Assembly (NCBI RefSeq): GCF_014218705.1 | Contig: NZ_JABBJF010000012.1 | Span: 46,632 to 110,631 of the forward strand | Direction: 5' to 3' | Source of the DNA: Kluyvera sichuanensis | GTDB lineage: Bacteria > Pseudomonadota > Gammaproteobacteria > Enterobacterales > Enterobacteriaceae | Length of the DNA: 64,000 bases | Part shown: one piece after another, positions 10,842 through 19,930 of the stretch | How positions within the stretch are numbered: position 1 is the stretch's first letter | Layout of the letters: the number at the start of each line of letters is the position of its first letter | The notes under the pieces: generated by a model | The model's input: only the letters and a program-made list of their open reading frames with translations | Told to the model about the DNA's origin: nothing | Databases searched by the model: none | Program-made: the position numbers and the translations under genes

Positions 10842-10913
10842 CCCGGCGGCGCTGTGCTTGGCCGGGCTACTCTACTTTTGTAGCCCGAGCGAGGCGTTCA
10901 CGCCGACCCCGGG
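10842..10913. repeat. Intergenic palindromic repeat, GTAGCCCGGCC family, copy 2
   Basis: CCCGGCGGCGCTGTGCTTGG and GGCCGGGCTAC form one arm, and GTAGCCCGAGCGAGGCG...CCCCGGG the other, around CTCTACTTTT. It ends 12 bases before the 3' end of the transglycosylase gene. Confidence 0.75.
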
Positions 10914-10925
10914 GCGGTTCGGAGC

Positions 10926-12437
10926 CTACTGCTGCGCCTTATCGCTCGCCGGAATAATCGGCGGCTTCCCGGTTGCCGCTCGCTTGCGGTTGATCTCATC
11001 CAGCACCAGCCGATAGGCAATGTAATACTTATAAATATTGCCAACGTAAGTCACCGTCTCCGCACCGATCTTCTCGGCGGCCAGATTCTCGACGTTGCCA
11101 AACCAGACGTTCGGATCAAAACCGCGCTTCTGCGTCTCTACCCGTAAACGCGCAATCCGCGCCGGGCCCGCGTTATAAGAGGCAAACGAAAACAGGGCCT
11201 TATCCAGCTGTGTCATCGGTTCGTCGCCGTAGTAGCGGTCGATCATCCAGCGCATGTACTTCACCCCGGCGTGAATATTGGGGTCGAGCTGTTTGATATC
11301 GCCGACCTTCAGCTCCTTGCCGGTTTTCGGCATCACCTGCATCACGCCGATGGCCCCGACGTGGCTGCGCACCGATTGATTTAACCGCGATTCCTGGTAG
11401 CCCTGCGCCGCCATCAGCAGCCAGTCAACGTCATAGCGATCGCCATATTTCCTGAACACCTCCACCATTTTCAGAAATTTACGTCGTTCTTTTTCCGCCG
11501 CCGCGTTCTTTACGTATTTCGCACTTTTCAGGTAGCGTAGCAGCAGCGTATTGCCCAGCGTGCTGCCCTGGCGGTTCTCTTTCACAAAGCCGTTAAGCTC
11601 AGTGAGGAGCTTGGGATTATCTTTGCGCACCGCCCAGGCGATGCTGCCGTTATCGCGCAGCACCACATCCTCATGCACCTGAATTTTGGGGAAGACCTGC
11701 TGCCAGAAAACCGCCTTGTGATGATCAACCACCGTCAGCGGGATAAGCCCGGCGTTGAGCATCTCCAGCAGATCTTCATCCTCCAACGCCTCCGGGGCGG
11801 CTTTGATGATGACCGGTGGTTTTGCCGCTTTGACGAACTGCGCGTTGAGCGCGGTCAGGCTCTCGTAATAGCTCGACGATTTACGCACAAACACCGTTTT
11901 TCCGGAAAGGTCATCCAGGTTGTTAACCTGCGGTGACGCGGGGCCGGAAATCAGCAGCTCCTTGATATCGTTATAGATAGGATCAGTAAAGGCAACCGCC
12001 TGCTGGCGGGACGGTGTGATGGTCAGGTTAGCGGCGGCGATATCGCCTTTTCCCTCGTTGAGCGCGGTAAACAGGTTATCGCGGGTCACCGGCACAAAAA
12101 TAATCCGCACCTTCAGATGCTTCTGCTTAAGCTTCTTATCCTTTGCTAGCTGTGCGTTCAGGCTGCGCTCAAAGGCGGCGAAAATATCGTGCGTCGCGCC
12201 GCGCTGCTGTCCTTTGTCGATAAAAAAGAAGGTTTTACTGTAGGTGGTTAAAACGCGAATCACGCGACGGTCAAGCATGCCGGGCAGGTCGCCTTTCCAC
12301 GGCTGCATGATGCTTTCGATATTCACTTCCAGCGCATCGCTTTGTTCATCCGGTTTGGGGGCGGCATAAGCCGGGGTGGACAGCAGCAGGGCGCTTAAAC
12401 AGACGGTAATCAGGCGATGAAAAGGGATGGCGTTCAT
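10926..12437 (-). CDS. MltF-like membrane-bound lytic murein transglycosylase
   Basis: 503 residues from the ATG at 12437 (GGAG upstream). A signal peptide (MNAIPFHRLITVCLSALLLS, cleavage near AYAA) precedes two domains. The first is a periplasmic solute-binding (SBP_bac_3) domain, about residues 50-290 (RVLTTYSKTFFF, GDIAAANLTITPSRQ). The second is a C-terminal SLT domain with the catalytic glutamate in AAQGYQESRLNQ, then GAIGVMQVMPKTG and FSFASYNAGPARI. The architecture is that of MltF, which cleaves peptidoglycan to 1,6-anhydromuropeptides. True mltF lies elsewhere in E. coli, next to purL, so this is probably a paralogue. What the binding domain senses is unknown. It is divergent from the IclR gene. 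Confidence 0.85.
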   Translation of the reverse strand: MNAIPFHRLITVCLSALLLSTPAYAAPKPDEQSDALEVNIESIMQPWKGDLPGMLDRRVIRVLTTYSKTFFFIDKGQQRGATHDIFAAFERSLNAQLAKDKKLKQKHLKVRIIFVPVTRDNLFTALNEGKGDIAAANLTITPSRQQAVAFTDPIYNDIKELLISGPASPQVNNLDDLSGKTVFVRKSSSYYESLTALNAQFVKAAKPPVIIKAAPEALEDEDLLEMLNAGLIPLTVVDHHKAVFWQQVFPKIQVHEDVVLRDNGSIAWAVRKDNPKLLTELNGFVKENRQGSTLGNTLLLRYLKSAKYVKNAAAEKERRKFLKMVEVFRKYGDRYDVDWLLMAAQGYQESRLNQSVRSHVGAIGVMQVMPKTGKELKVGDIKQLDPNIHAGVKYMRWMIDRYYGDEPMTQLDKALFSFASYNAGPARIARLRVETQKRGFDPNVWFGNVENLAAEKIGAETVTYVGNIYKYYIAYRLVLDEINRKRAATGKPPIIPASDKAQQ

Positions 12438-12592
12438 GGTGCGGCACTCCGCAAGGCGCATCCGTCAATTTTAGTAGAAGATGGCTAAAAAACCTGGCAG
12501 GAGTATGGCTTTTTCAGGCCGTCGGAGGCCGCTATCTGGTTAGCATCGATGGCAACGGCTACAATGCACATTTTGTGCCATGGAGAGACATA

Positions 12593-13336
12593 ATGACCAG
12601 CCTGAATCGGATGCTGTCGGTACTTGACCTGTTCACTGCAGAACGCCCCGTGTGGGAAGCCGACCGTATCGTGGAAGCGCTGGGATGCTCCACGCCCACC
12701 GGCTATCGCTACCTGAAAGAGCTGATGCACACTGGCCTGCTGCAGCGCTTTAACGGTGGCTATTATGCGCTGGGGCCGCGCATCACTCTGCTGGATTATG
12801 TCATCCGCAGCACCGACCCGCTGCTGGCAGCCAGCATCCCGCAAATGCGTGAGCTGGTGAAGCAGACGGGCTGTCATTGCACGCTCTCCAGGCTTGATGG
12901 CGATGTGTTTCTCGACCTGCATCACGAGTCCTCGACTCAGGAAATTGCGTTGATTTACGGCCGAGGCCGTCCGCGCCCGATGTTTTCCGGCAGCGCGCCA
13001 AAGGTGGTGATCGCCAACCAAACCTCGAAGCAGCAGCGTGGGCTGTACGAACGTTTTCGTGAAGAGGTTCTGACGGCAGGATTAGGCGACACGGAAGAGG
13101 CGTTCCTGAAACGGATGCTGCAAATTCGCAAAGCGGGCTGCTACCGGGCGGATGAAGAGCTAGCGGCGGGGGTGTCATCGCTGTCGGTGCCGCTGCGTTT
13201 TGCGCCAAAAGAGCACTGTGCTGCGCTGGCGCTGGTCTCATCGACTCAACATTTTGCGCAAAGCAACGTGGGGGAGTGGCAGGACAAACTCAAAAAAGCG
13301 GCCCGGCGTATTGCGTTGGCCTTAGACGGGGAATAG
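12593..13336 (+). CDS. IclR-family transcriptional regulator
   Basis: 247 residues from the ATG at 12593, preceded by GGAGA at a seven-base spacing; the ATG at 12575 lacks a comparable site. The N-terminal winged helix-turn-helix (SLNRMLSVLDLFTAERPVWEA...STPTGYRYLKELMHTGLL) and the C-terminal effector domain (YGRGRPRPMFSGSAPKVVIA, GVSSLSVPLRF) are typical of IclR regulators. The effector and targets are not recognisable. The divergent neighbour is the MltF-like gene, with 155 bases between the starts, so that gene is a candidate target (inference only). Confidence 0.85.
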   Translation: MTSLNRMLSVLDLFTAERPVWEADRIVEALGCSTPTGYRYLKELMHTGLLQRFNGGYYALGPRITLLDYVIRSTDPLLAASIPQMRELVKQTGCHCTLSRLDGDVFLDLHHESSTQEIALIYGRGRPRPMFSGSAPKVVIANQTSKQQRGLYERFREEVLTAGLGDTEEAFLKRMLQIRKAGCYRADEELAAGVSSLSVPLRFAPKEHCAALALVSSTQHFAQSNVGEWQDKLKKAARRIALALDGE

Positions 13337-13351
13337 CCGCATTCAGACAAT

Positions 13352-13378
13352 AAAAAACCCCGCCGAAGCGGGGTTTTC
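13352..13378. terminator. Bidirectional terminator between the IclR gene and yjcB
   Basis: AAAAAACCCCGC-CGAA-GCGGGGTTTT: a strong tetraloop hairpin with an A-run on one side and a T-run on the other, placed between two convergent genes. Confidence 0.9.
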
Positions 13379-13383
13379 TGCAA

Positions 13384-13665
13384 TTAATAGAGCGCGACCG
13401 GCCATTCTGGCGGCGTCTGGCTCATCACTTCAACCATCACATCTTTGATATTGTTAGTAATGGTGGAAATTTCGACCATGGTTATCCCTAATAAGCTGGT
13501 GGCAAACCAGCAGGCGGCCGCAAGACCCAGCATGCTGCAAATAGCGCCCAGGCCGATGTAGTCGGCTTTACGGAGTTTGATTTTCAGGGTACTAGCAACG
13601 AACATCAGCACGGCGCTGGTTAACGGCCAGCGTAACAGCGTAACGCCTGCGGTAAGTGAAAGCAT
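13384..13665 (-). CDS. yjcB: YjcB family membrane protein
   Basis: 93 residues, the E. coli YjcB length, with LLRWPLTSAVLMFVASTLKI near the start and QTPPEWPVALY at the end. Two predicted membrane segments (about residues 10-27 and 37-62). Function unknown. GAGG lies about ten bases upstream of the ATG. In E. coli pdeC (yjcC) separates yjcB from soxS; here the 252 bases between them hold no gene. Confidence 0.85.
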   Translation of the reverse strand: MLSLTAGVTLLRWPLTSAVLMFVASTLKIKLRKADYIGLGAICSMLGLAAACWFATSLLGITMVEISTITNNIKDVMVEVMSQTPPEWPVALY

Positions 13666-13917
13666 GGGACCTTTTCCTCAGAGATAAACAACAAGCTGCC
13701 CTGACAGCACTTGTGTAATGAGGCACTGGGCGCTCTGGCTATCTGAAGGCATTCACAAATTGAGTGAAACAGTGTTTCTGTTTCATCTCGTTATGTGAAC
13801 TATATCACGTTTGTTGTTTTATTCACCAGAGGTAAACGCAGGATTTTTGTCAATCCAATAACCATCCTGTAAGCATGGATAAGGCCGCCACACGCGGTGC
13901 AGCAGCCTGAATGCGGG

Positions 13918-14247
13918 TTAGGCAGAGATCTGGTGGCGGTAGTCCGTCGGCGTGCGGTCAAACTCGCGGCGGAATACGCGTGAGAAGGTCTGTTGCGAAA
14001 CGTAGCCGAGATCCATGGCGATATCAAAGATAGGCCGCTGGGTGGTGCGTAGCGCCTCTGCGGCAAGCAGCAGGCGTCGCTGGCGGATGTAGTCACCCAG
14101 CGTCTGATGCATCACGGTGCGGAACATTCTTTGCAGATACCACTTCGAGTAGCCGGACTTACGGGCCACGATGTCGATATTAAGCGGTTGATCGATATGT
14201 TCATCTATCCATTCAATTAGCGTTTGAATAATTTCCCGATGGGACAT
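13918..14247 (-). CDS. soxS: Superoxide response activator SoxS (AraC/XylS family)
   Basis: 109 residues, only a DNA-binding domain, as in SoxS/MarA/Rob. Two helix-turn-helices are visible: IDIVARKSGYSKWYLQRMFRTV and PIFDIAMDLGYVSQQTFSRVF. SoxS activates sodA, fpr, zwf, acrAB, micF and others by recruiting RNA polymerase. It is two residues longer than the E. coli protein. It is divergent from soxR, whose oxidised product activates the soxS promoter through the sox box at 14306-14323. GGGAG lies upstream of the ATG. Confidence 0.95.
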   Translation of the reverse strand: MSHREIIQTLIEWIDEHIDQPLNIDIVARKSGYSKWYLQRMFRTVMHQTLGDYIRQRRLLLAAEALRTTQRPIFDIAMDLGYVSQQTFSRVFRREFDRTPTDYRHQISA

Positions 14248-14305
14248 AAGGCTCTCCCCGTTGTCTATTTTTGCGTCGATTTCTGTTCTGTCGGCGAGTA
14301 TAATT

Positions 14306-14323
14306 CCTCAAGTTAACTTGAGG
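14306..14323. promoter_or_regulatory. SoxR operator (sox box)
   Basis: CCTCAAGTTAACTTGAGG is a perfect 18-base palindrome, matching the SoxR binding site between the -35 and -10 elements of the soxS promoter. It lies 12 bases before the soxR start and 59 bases before the soxS start. Confidence 0.92.
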
Positions 14324-14334
14324 TAAAGCGGATT

Positions 14335-14793
14335 ATGGAAAAAAAGACGACGCGCATAAAAACGCTGTTATCACCCGGTGAAGTAGCGAAACGAACTGGG
14401 GTTGCGGTCTCTGCGTTACATTTTTATGAAAGCAAAGGGCTGATCCACAGCACACGCAACAGTGGCAATCAGCGGCGCTATAAGCGCGATGTGCTGCGCT
14501 ATGTGGCGATCATTAAAATTGCCCAGCGCCTCGGCATTCCGCTGGCGACTATCGGCGACTCGTTCAGCGTGCTGCCGGAAAACCATACCCTCGGGCCAAA
14601 AGACTGGAAGCATCTCACCACCCAGTGGCGCGAAGAGCTGGATAAACGCATTCACGCCATGGAGGCGCTGCGTGACCAACTTGACGGCTGCATCGGCTGT
14701 GGCTGTATGTCGTTGCGCGACTGCCCGCTGCGTAACCCCGGCGATAAACTGGGGGAAGAAGGGACCGGGGCGCGTTTGCTGGAAGAAGAATAA
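14335..14793 (+). CDS. soxR: Redox-sensing activator SoxR (MerR family)
   Basis: 152 residues. The N-terminal MerR winged helix ([22 protein letters not shown]) is followed by a dimerisation helix and the [2Fe-2S] ligand motif [12 protein letters not shown] near residue 119. All four cysteines are present, so the sensor should be functional. Oxidation of the cluster by redox-cycling drugs or superoxide switches on soxS. The ATG is at 14335. Confidence 0.96.
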   Translation: MEKKTTRIKTLLSPGEVAKRTGVAVSALHFYESKGLIHSTRNSGNQRRYKRDVLRYVAIIKIAQRLGIPLATIGDSFSVLPENHTLGPKDWKHLTTQWREELDKRIHAMEALRDQLDGCIGCGCMSLRDCPLRNPGDKLGEEGTGARLLEEE

Positions 14794-14861
14794 TCCTTAT
14801 GCATTCCTCTCCGGAAAATTGCGACATTTTTGCCATAGAAATGTTGCCGGATTGCGCATGG

Positions 14862-15090
14862 ACGATAACGTTTGCGCATGGGTTGAGCAATTCTTCATCG
14901 GCATTCGTTAATTTTCATAAACCAGGGCAAACTTCTGTTGAAAAAAGGGGCATAAAAGCCAGATAATCGTTTGCCTTCAAATTTCGGACGCATCTTACGC
15001 CGAAAATGAGCGGGTCAACCTTATCTCGCACACGCCGAGGGTAAGGAATTCCGAATATCGTTTTGTCTGCGCGGAGTTAATCGTTTGCTT
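14862..15090 (+). promoter_or_regulatory. ghxP upstream region with three PurR-like boxes
   Basis: The 409-base gap between soxR and ghxP holds no convincing gene. It contains three 16-base matches to the PurR operator core, which is A-rich, then CG, then TTTGC. These are ACGATAACGTTTGCGC (14862-14877), AGATAATCGTTTGCCT (14961-14976) and AGTTAATCGTTTGCTT (15075-15090). Two or three positions differ from consensus in each. A purine-permease gene downstream makes PurR control plausible. The call is from eye-matched motifs only. Confidence 0.5.
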
Positions 15091-15202
15091 TTTTGTGGCT
15101 CCCCTATTGCCGCAAGTAGCACATGGAGATGACGCTTAGCTGGAAGTGGATGTTCCACCACGCAGACGAACGAATGATAAAAACTCTCAGGGGATGTTTT
15201 CT

Positions 15203-16552
15203 ATGTCTACGCCTTCAGCGCGTACCGGCGGTTCTTTAGACGCCTGGTTTAAAATTTCTGCACGTGGTAGCTCCGTTCGTCAGGAGATTGTCGCCGGTCT
15301 AACTACCTTCCTGGCGATGGTTTACTCGGTGATCGTGGTGCCGGGCATGCTGGGTAAAGCCGGTTTCCCACCGGCTGCGGTCTTCGTGGCGACCTGCCTG
15401 GTGGCCGGTGTCGGTTCTATCGTGATGGGCCTGTGGGCAAACCTGCCGCTGGCGATCGGCTGTGCGATCTCACTGACCGCCTTCACCGCTTTCAGCCTGG
15501 TGCTGGGCCAGCACATCAGTATTCCGGTTGCGCTGGGCGCGGTATTCCTGATGGGTGTGCTGTTTACCATCATTTCTGCCTCCGGTATCCGTAGCTGGAT
15601 TTTGCGCAATCTGCCGCAGGGCATTGCGCACGGTACGGGCATTGGTATCGGCCTGTTCCTGCTGCTGATCGCCGCGAACGGCGTTGGCATGGTAGTGAAA
15701 AACCCACTGGACGGCCTGCCGGTTGCGCTGGGTCAGTTCGATAGCTTCCCGGTCATTATGACGCTGGTCGGTCTGGCGATGATCATCGGTCTGGAGAAAT
15801 TGAAGGTACCGGGCGGCATTCTGCTGACCATCATCGGTGTCTCCATCGTCGGTCTGATTTTCGATCCCAACGTGCATTTCTCCGGCGTGTTCGCCATGCC
15901 ATCGCTGAGCGATGACAAAGGCAACTCGCTGATCGGCAGCCTTGATATTATGGGTGCGCTGAACCCGGTTGTGCTGCCAAGCGTACTGGCACTGGTGATG
16001 ACCGCGGTGTTTGACGCCACCGGGACTATCCGTGCGGTAGCCGGTCAGGCAAACCTGCTGGATAAAGACGGCCAGATTATCAATGGCGGCAAAGCGCTGA
16101 CCACTGACTCCCTGAGCAGTGTGTTCTCGGCGGTTGTGGGCGCATCCCCGGCAGCGGTCTATATCGAATCCGCAGCGGGTACGGCGGCAGGCGGTAAAAC
16201 GGGTTTAACGGCGATCACCGTCGGCATCCTGTTCCTGCTGATTCTGTTCCTCTCCCCGCTCTCTTACCTGGTTCCAGGCTATGCCACCGCACCTGCGCTG
16301 ATGTACGTCGGCCTGCTGATGCTGAGCAACGTGGCGCGCATCGACTTTAACGACTTTGTTGACGCGATGTCCGGGCTTATCACCGCCGTGATGATCGTGC
16401 TGACCTGTAACATCGTTACCGGCATCATGATTGGCTTCGCGACCCTGGTGATTGGCCGCGTGGTTTCTGGCGAATGGCGTAAGCTGAACATCGGCACCGT
16501 GATTATTGCGGCGGCGCTGGTGGTGTTCTATGCGGGCGGTTGGGCGATTTAA
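15203..16552 (+). CDS. ghxP: Guanine/hypoxanthine permease (NCS2, AzgA-like)
   Basis: 449 residues from the ATG at 15203 ([16 protein letters not shown]), equal to E. coli GhxP (YjcD). About 12-14 transmembrane segments; hallmark segments include [47 protein letters not shown] and [22 protein letters not shown]. It imports guanine and hypoxanthine with protons. A start at 15146 would add 19 residues without family support. Probably PurR-regulated, given the boxes upstream. Confidence 0.93.
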   Translation: MSTPSARTGGSLDAWFKISARGSSVRQEIVAGLTTFLAMVYSVIVVPGMLGKAGFPPAAVFVATCLVAGVGSIVMGLWANLPLAIGCAISLTAFTAFSLVLGQHISIPVALGAVFLMGVLFTIISASGIRSWILRNLPQGIAHGTGIGIGLFLLLIAANGVGMVVKNPLDGLPVALGQFDSFPVIMTLVGLAMIIGLEKLKVPGGILLTIIGVSIVGLIFDPNVHFSGVFAMPSLSDDKGNSLIGSLDIMGALNPVVLPSVLALVMTAVFDATGTIRAVAGQANLLDKDGQIINGGKALTTDSLSSVFSAVVGASPAAVYIESAAGTAAGGKTGLTAITVGILFLLILFLSPLSYLVPGYATAPALMYVGLLMLSNVARIDFNDFVDAMSGLITAVMIVLTCNIVTGIMIGFATLVIGRVVSGEWRKLNIGTVIIAAALVVFYAGGWAI

Positions 16553-16568
16553 TCTCGCCACTGCCGTA

Positions 16569-16601
16569 CAAAAAACCCGCCTGATGGCGGGTTTTTTATT
16601 T
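16569..16601 (+). terminator. Rho-independent terminator of ghxP
   Basis: AAAAAACCCGCC-TGAT-GGCGGGTTTTTT, 18 bases after the stop codon. Confidence 0.92.
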
Positions 16602-16677
16602 GTAGCCCGGCCAAGCGGAGCGCCGTCGGGAACGGTTCGGAACCTGCCCCGGCGGCGCTCCGCTTGGTCGGGCTACG
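16602..16677. repeat. Intergenic palindromic repeat, GTAGCCCGGCC family, copy 3
   Basis: GTAGCCCGGCCAAGCGGAGC... and ...GCTCCGCTTGGTCGGGCTAC form a long inverted repeat around GGAACGGTTCGGAACC. It directly follows the ghxP terminator. The arms point inward, opposite to copies 1 and 2. Confidence 0.8.
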
Positions 16678-16803
16678 CGTCCGGACTTTTTTTCTATTTT
16701 CAGCCACCTCTCGTTTCCTTTTGCGTTAATCTGGGTAACGTAAACTCGGAAGCACGACGCTTCATGTTTTGAATAATAAGACAACGCTGTAAACAGGGAA
16801 CGC

Positions 16804-18450
16804 ATGGAAATATTCTTTACCATACTCATCATGACCCTTGTGGTTTCGCTCTCCGGGGTGGTTACGCGCGTAATGCCCTTCCAGATCCCACTTCCATTAA
16901 TGCAAATCGCCATCGGCGCGCTGCTGGCGTGGCCGACGTTTGGTTTGCACGTTGAATTTGACCCGGAACTGTTCCTCGTTCTGTTTATCCCGCCGCTGCT
17001 GTTTGCCGACGGCTGGAAAACGCCGACCCGTGAGTTTATTGAGCATGGGCGAGAGATCCTCGGGCTGGCGCTGGCGTTAGTGCTGGTGACGGTGGTGGGG
17101 ATTGGCTTCCTGATCTACTGGATTGTGCCGGGTATTCCGCTGATTCCAGCCTTTGCGCTGGCTGCCGTGCTGTCTCCGACCGATGCCGTGGCGCTCTCCG
17201 GGATTGTCGGTGAAGGGCGCATCCCGAAAAAAATCATGGGGATTCTGCAGGGCGAGGCGCTGATGAACGACGCCTCTGGCCTGGTGTCGCTGAAGTTTGC
17301 CGTCGCGGTAGCGATGGGCACGATGGTCTTTACCGTCGGTGGCGCCACGGTGGAATTCCTCAAAGTGGCGATTGGCGGCATCCTGGCGGGCTTTGTGGTC
17401 AGCTGGTCGTACGGTCGCTCAATGCGCTTCCTCAGCCGCTGGGGCGGTGATGAACCTGCCACGCAGATTGTGCTGCTGTTCCTTCTGCCGTTCGCCTCTT
17501 ACCTGATCGCCGAACATATCGGGGTTTCCGGTATCCTCGCGGCGGTAGCGGCCGGGATGACCATCACCCGTTCCGGCGTGATGCGCACCGCGCCATTGGC
17601 GATGCGTCTGCGTGCCAACAGTACCTGGGCGATGCTGGAATTTGTGTTTAACGGCATGGTGTTCCTGCTGTTGGGTCTGCAATTGCCGGATATCCTCGAA
17701 AGCTCGCTGGTAGCGGCAGAGGCTGACCCGAACGTTGAAACCTGGATGCTGTTTACCGATATCATCCTGATTTACGCGGCGCTGATGCTGGTGCGTTTTG
17801 GTTGGCTGTGGACGATGCGTAAGCTGAGCCAGCGCTTCCTGAAAAAGAAACCGATGGAGTTTGGTTCGTGGACCACCCGTGAGCTGCTGATCTCTTCCGT
17901 GGCCGGTGTGCGCGGGGCGATTACCCTTGCTGGTGTGCTCTCCATCCCGCTGCTGCTGCCTTCAGGCGACGCCTTCCCGGCGCGCTATGAGCTGATCTTC
18001 CTGGCTGCGGGCGTGATTCTGTTCTCGCTGTTTGTCGGGGTGATCGCGTTGCCGATTCTGCTGCGTCATATTGAGTCGAGCGATAACGTCCAGCAGCGTA
18101 AAGAAGAGCGCCTGGCGCGGGCCGCAACGGCTGACGTGGCGATTGTCGCCATCCAGAAAATGGAAGAGCGTCTTGCTGCGGATACCACCGAGAATATCGA
18201 TAACCAGCTGCTGACCGAGGTCAGTTCACGTGTGATTGGTAACCTGCGTCGCCGTGTCGATGGGCGTAACGATGTAGAAACTTCGATGCTGGAAGAGCAG
18301 CTTGAACGCCGCTTCCGCCTTGCGGCGCTGCGTTCCGAGCGCGGGGAGCTGTACCACTTGCGTGCGACGCGCCAGATCAGCAACGAGACTTTGCAGAAGC
18401 TGCTGCACGACCTCGACCTGCTGGAAGCGCTGTTGATTGAAGATGCGTAA
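16804..18450 (+). CDS. yjcE: Monovalent cation/proton antiporter (CPA1 family)
   Basis: 548 residues. Twelve or so transmembrane segments make an N-terminal Na+/H+ exchanger domain (about residues 1-425). They include PPLLFADGWKTP, AAVLSPTDAVALSGIVGEGRIP and EGEALMNDASGLVSLKFAVAV-type motifs with the conserved aspartates. The remaining ~120 residues form a charged cytoplasmic tail (RKEERLARAATAD..., LEEQLERRFRLAALRSERGEL), likely helical. It corresponds to E. coli YjcE; the physiological ion is not firmly established. It follows ghxP as in E. coli, but yjcF, its E. coli neighbour, is absent. Confidence 0.92.
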   Translation: MEIFFTILIMTLVVSLSGVVTRVMPFQIPLPLMQIAIGALLAWPTFGLHVEFDPELFLVLFIPPLLFADGWKTPTREFIEHGREILGLALALVLVTVVGIGFLIYWIVPGIPLIPAFALAAVLSPTDAVALSGIVGEGRIPKKIMGILQGEALMNDASGLVSLKFAVAVAMGTMVFTVGGATVEFLKVAIGGILAGFVVSWSYGRSMRFLSRWGGDEPATQIVLLFLLPFASYLIAEHIGVSGILAAVAAGMTITRSGVMRTAPLAMRLRANSTWAMLEFVFNGMVFLLLGLQLPDILESSLVAAEADPNVETWMLFTDIILIYAALMLVRFGWLWTMRKLSQRFLKKKPMEFGSWTTRELLISSVAGVRGAITLAGVLSIPLLLPSGDAFPARYELIFLAAGVILFSLFVGVIALPILLRHIESSDNVQQRKEERLARAATADVAIVAIQKMEERLAADTTENIDNQLLTEVSSRVIGNLRRRVDGRNDVETSMLEEQLERRFRLAALRSERGELYHLRATRQISNETLQKLLHDLDLLEALLIEDA

Positions 18451-18477
18451 TACGGATAAAGCGTGTGCCAGCCAGTT

Positions 18478-18514
18478 CCCTCTCCCCTATGGGGAGAGGG
18501 CTAGGGTGAGGGGG
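18478..18514. repeat. Short palindromic repeat, CCCTCTCCC/GGGTGAGG family, copy 1
   Basis: CCCTCTCCCC-TAT-GGGGAGAGGG followed by CTAGGGTGAGGGG. Related copies lie at 27291, 48674 and 51788. It sits between the convergent yjcE and LysR genes. Confidence 0.75.
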
Positions 18515-18532
18515 CGCACCGTGCCTAAACTT

Positions 18533-19417
18533 CTACTCCGGCACCTTAAACCCCTCGCAACACTTCAGCCACGCCTGGGCGCTGTGAGACAAATAGACCC
18601 CTTCCCGCCAAATCATCCCTAACTGCCAGCGCAGATCGCTCTCCAGCGGCAGCCAGCGCAGGGTTTTCTCATCAAGCCTGCGGCAAATCGGCTCAGGCAG
18701 AATCGCCACGCCAACGCCCGCCTGGACCATCGCGGCGAGAAAATCCCACTGCCCGCTGCGCACCGCAATGCGCGGCTTGACGTTGTGACGCGCAAACAGC
18801 TGCATCAGCTGGCGGCTAAGGGCGAAATCTTCGTTGTAGATAAGCAAAGGGTGGGCGGCGAGCTGCTGTGGTGAAACCGAGGTCTGTTCCAGCCAGTCGC
18901 CGGAGCGCGGCACCAGTACGCAAAGGGGGTGGCTGAACAAGAGCCGGGTAGTGAGTGCGCTCTCTTCTTCCACCGGCAGCGCCGTCATCGCCAGATCCAG
19001 CTCGCCGTTCATTACCGCCTGCTGCACGGTCAGGCCGCCGCCTTCGGAAATTTTCAGCTCCACGCCGGGATAGCGCTGGCGAAACAGGCTAATCGGCCCG
19101 GCCATCAGCATGCCAACCATCGGTGGAATACCGAGGCGCAGCACGCCTTTGTTGAGATGGTTAATGTCGCTAAGCTCGGCCTCCAGTTGGCGAAATTCGT
19201 CGAGGATAGCCAGCCCGCGATCGAACACCACCTGCCCGGTATCGGTCATCAACAGCTTGCGGCCATCGCGAATGAGCAGGGTGCAGTTCAGCTCGTCTTC
19301 CAGATTTTTGAGCATCTTACTGATGGTGGGTTGCGTCACGAAGAGCTTCTCCGCCGCGCGGGTAAAGCTCTGCTGACGAACGACTTCGACAAAGTAGCGC
19401 AGCGTTCTGATGTCCAT
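18533..19417 (-). CDS. LysR-family regulator, CidR-like
   Basis: 294 residues. The N-terminal helix-turn-helix (MDIRTLRYFVEVVRQQSFTRAAEKLFVTQPTISKMLKNLE) is canonical for LysR, followed by an effector-binding domain (GVLRLGIPPMVGMLMAGPI, GELDLAMTALPVEEE, AGVGVAILPEPI). It is divergent from a cidA-cidB pair with 102 bases between the starts. In Gram-positive bacteria CidR activates cidAB in response to acetate and overflow metabolism, so the same job is inferred here. The ligand is not visible in the sequence. Confidence 0.85.
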   Translation of the reverse strand: MDIRTLRYFVEVVRQQSFTRAAEKLFVTQPTISKMLKNLEDELNCTLLIRDGRKLLMTDTGQVVFDRGLAILDEFRQLEAELSDINHLNKGVLRLGIPPMVGMLMAGPISLFRQRYPGVELKISEGGGLTVQQAVMNGELDLAMTALPVEEESALTTRLLFSHPLCVLVPRSGDWLEQTSVSPQQLAAHPLLIYNEDFALSRQLMQLFARHNVKPRIAVRSGQWDFLAAMVQAGVGVAILPEPICRRLDEKTLRWLPLESDLRWQLGMIWREGVYLSHSAQAWLKCCEGFKVPE

Positions 19418-19519
19418 GATTATGCCTCTTAACTATGCTACCGATGAGTTTAATTCATTTTTGTCATCATCGTTGTCTCACTATACTGTGCCTCTCTCAT
19501 TTTTTCTGGACATCCCTCC

Positions 19520-19930
19520 ATGGCTGAGGCCTTAGGGCGCGTTGTGCCCTCCGTTTTAAACCGTCTTCAGGTTCCGGTACAGGTTGTGCTGTACGCGGGG
19601 CTGTTTGTGTTTGCTGACTATCTGGTGAACCGGTGGCATCTGCCGCTGCCCGCTAACCTGGTGGGCATGGTGCTGCTGTTGGCGCTGATTGTCTGCCATA
19701 TCGTGCCGCTGAAATGGGTTCGCGCGGGGTCGCGCTGGCTGCTGGCGGAAATGCTGCTGTTCTTTGTGCCGGCAGTGGTGGCGGTGGTGAACTATGCCCA
19801 ACTGCTGATGGTCGACGGCTGGCGGATATTTGTGGTGATTGCGCTGAGCACGATGATGGTGCTGGCGGCGACCGCATGGGTGGTCGATAAGGTTTATCGC
19901 TACGAACTGAAGCGGATGCGCCATGAGTAA
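19520..19930 (+). CDS. cidA: CidA/LrgA family holin-like protein
   Basis: 136 residues with four predicted membrane helices (about residues 20-35, 43-64, 75-95 and 102-125). The LrgA/CidA signature LPLPANLVGMVLLLALI and the segment LLAEMLLFFVPAVVAVVNY are clear. CidA-type proteins were proposed as holin-like regulators of murein hydrolase activity; recent work links the family to pyruvate/overflow metabolite transport. The ribosome site before the ATG is weak (TGGA), so expression may be low or the start slightly different. It overlaps cidB by eight bases. Confidence 0.85.
   Translation: MAEALGRVVPSVLNRLQVPVQVVLYAGLFVFADYLVNRWHLPLPANLVGMVLLLALIVCHIVPLKWVRAGSRWLLAEMLLFFVPAVVAVVNYAQLLMVDGWRIFVVIALSTMMVLAATAWVVDKVYRYELKRMRHE

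Noticed and set aside
14600..14900. SraL (RyjA) small RNA antisense to the soxR 3' end
   Set aside because: Known in E. coli and Salmonella at this place, but neither its promoter nor its terminator could be recognised here by eye.
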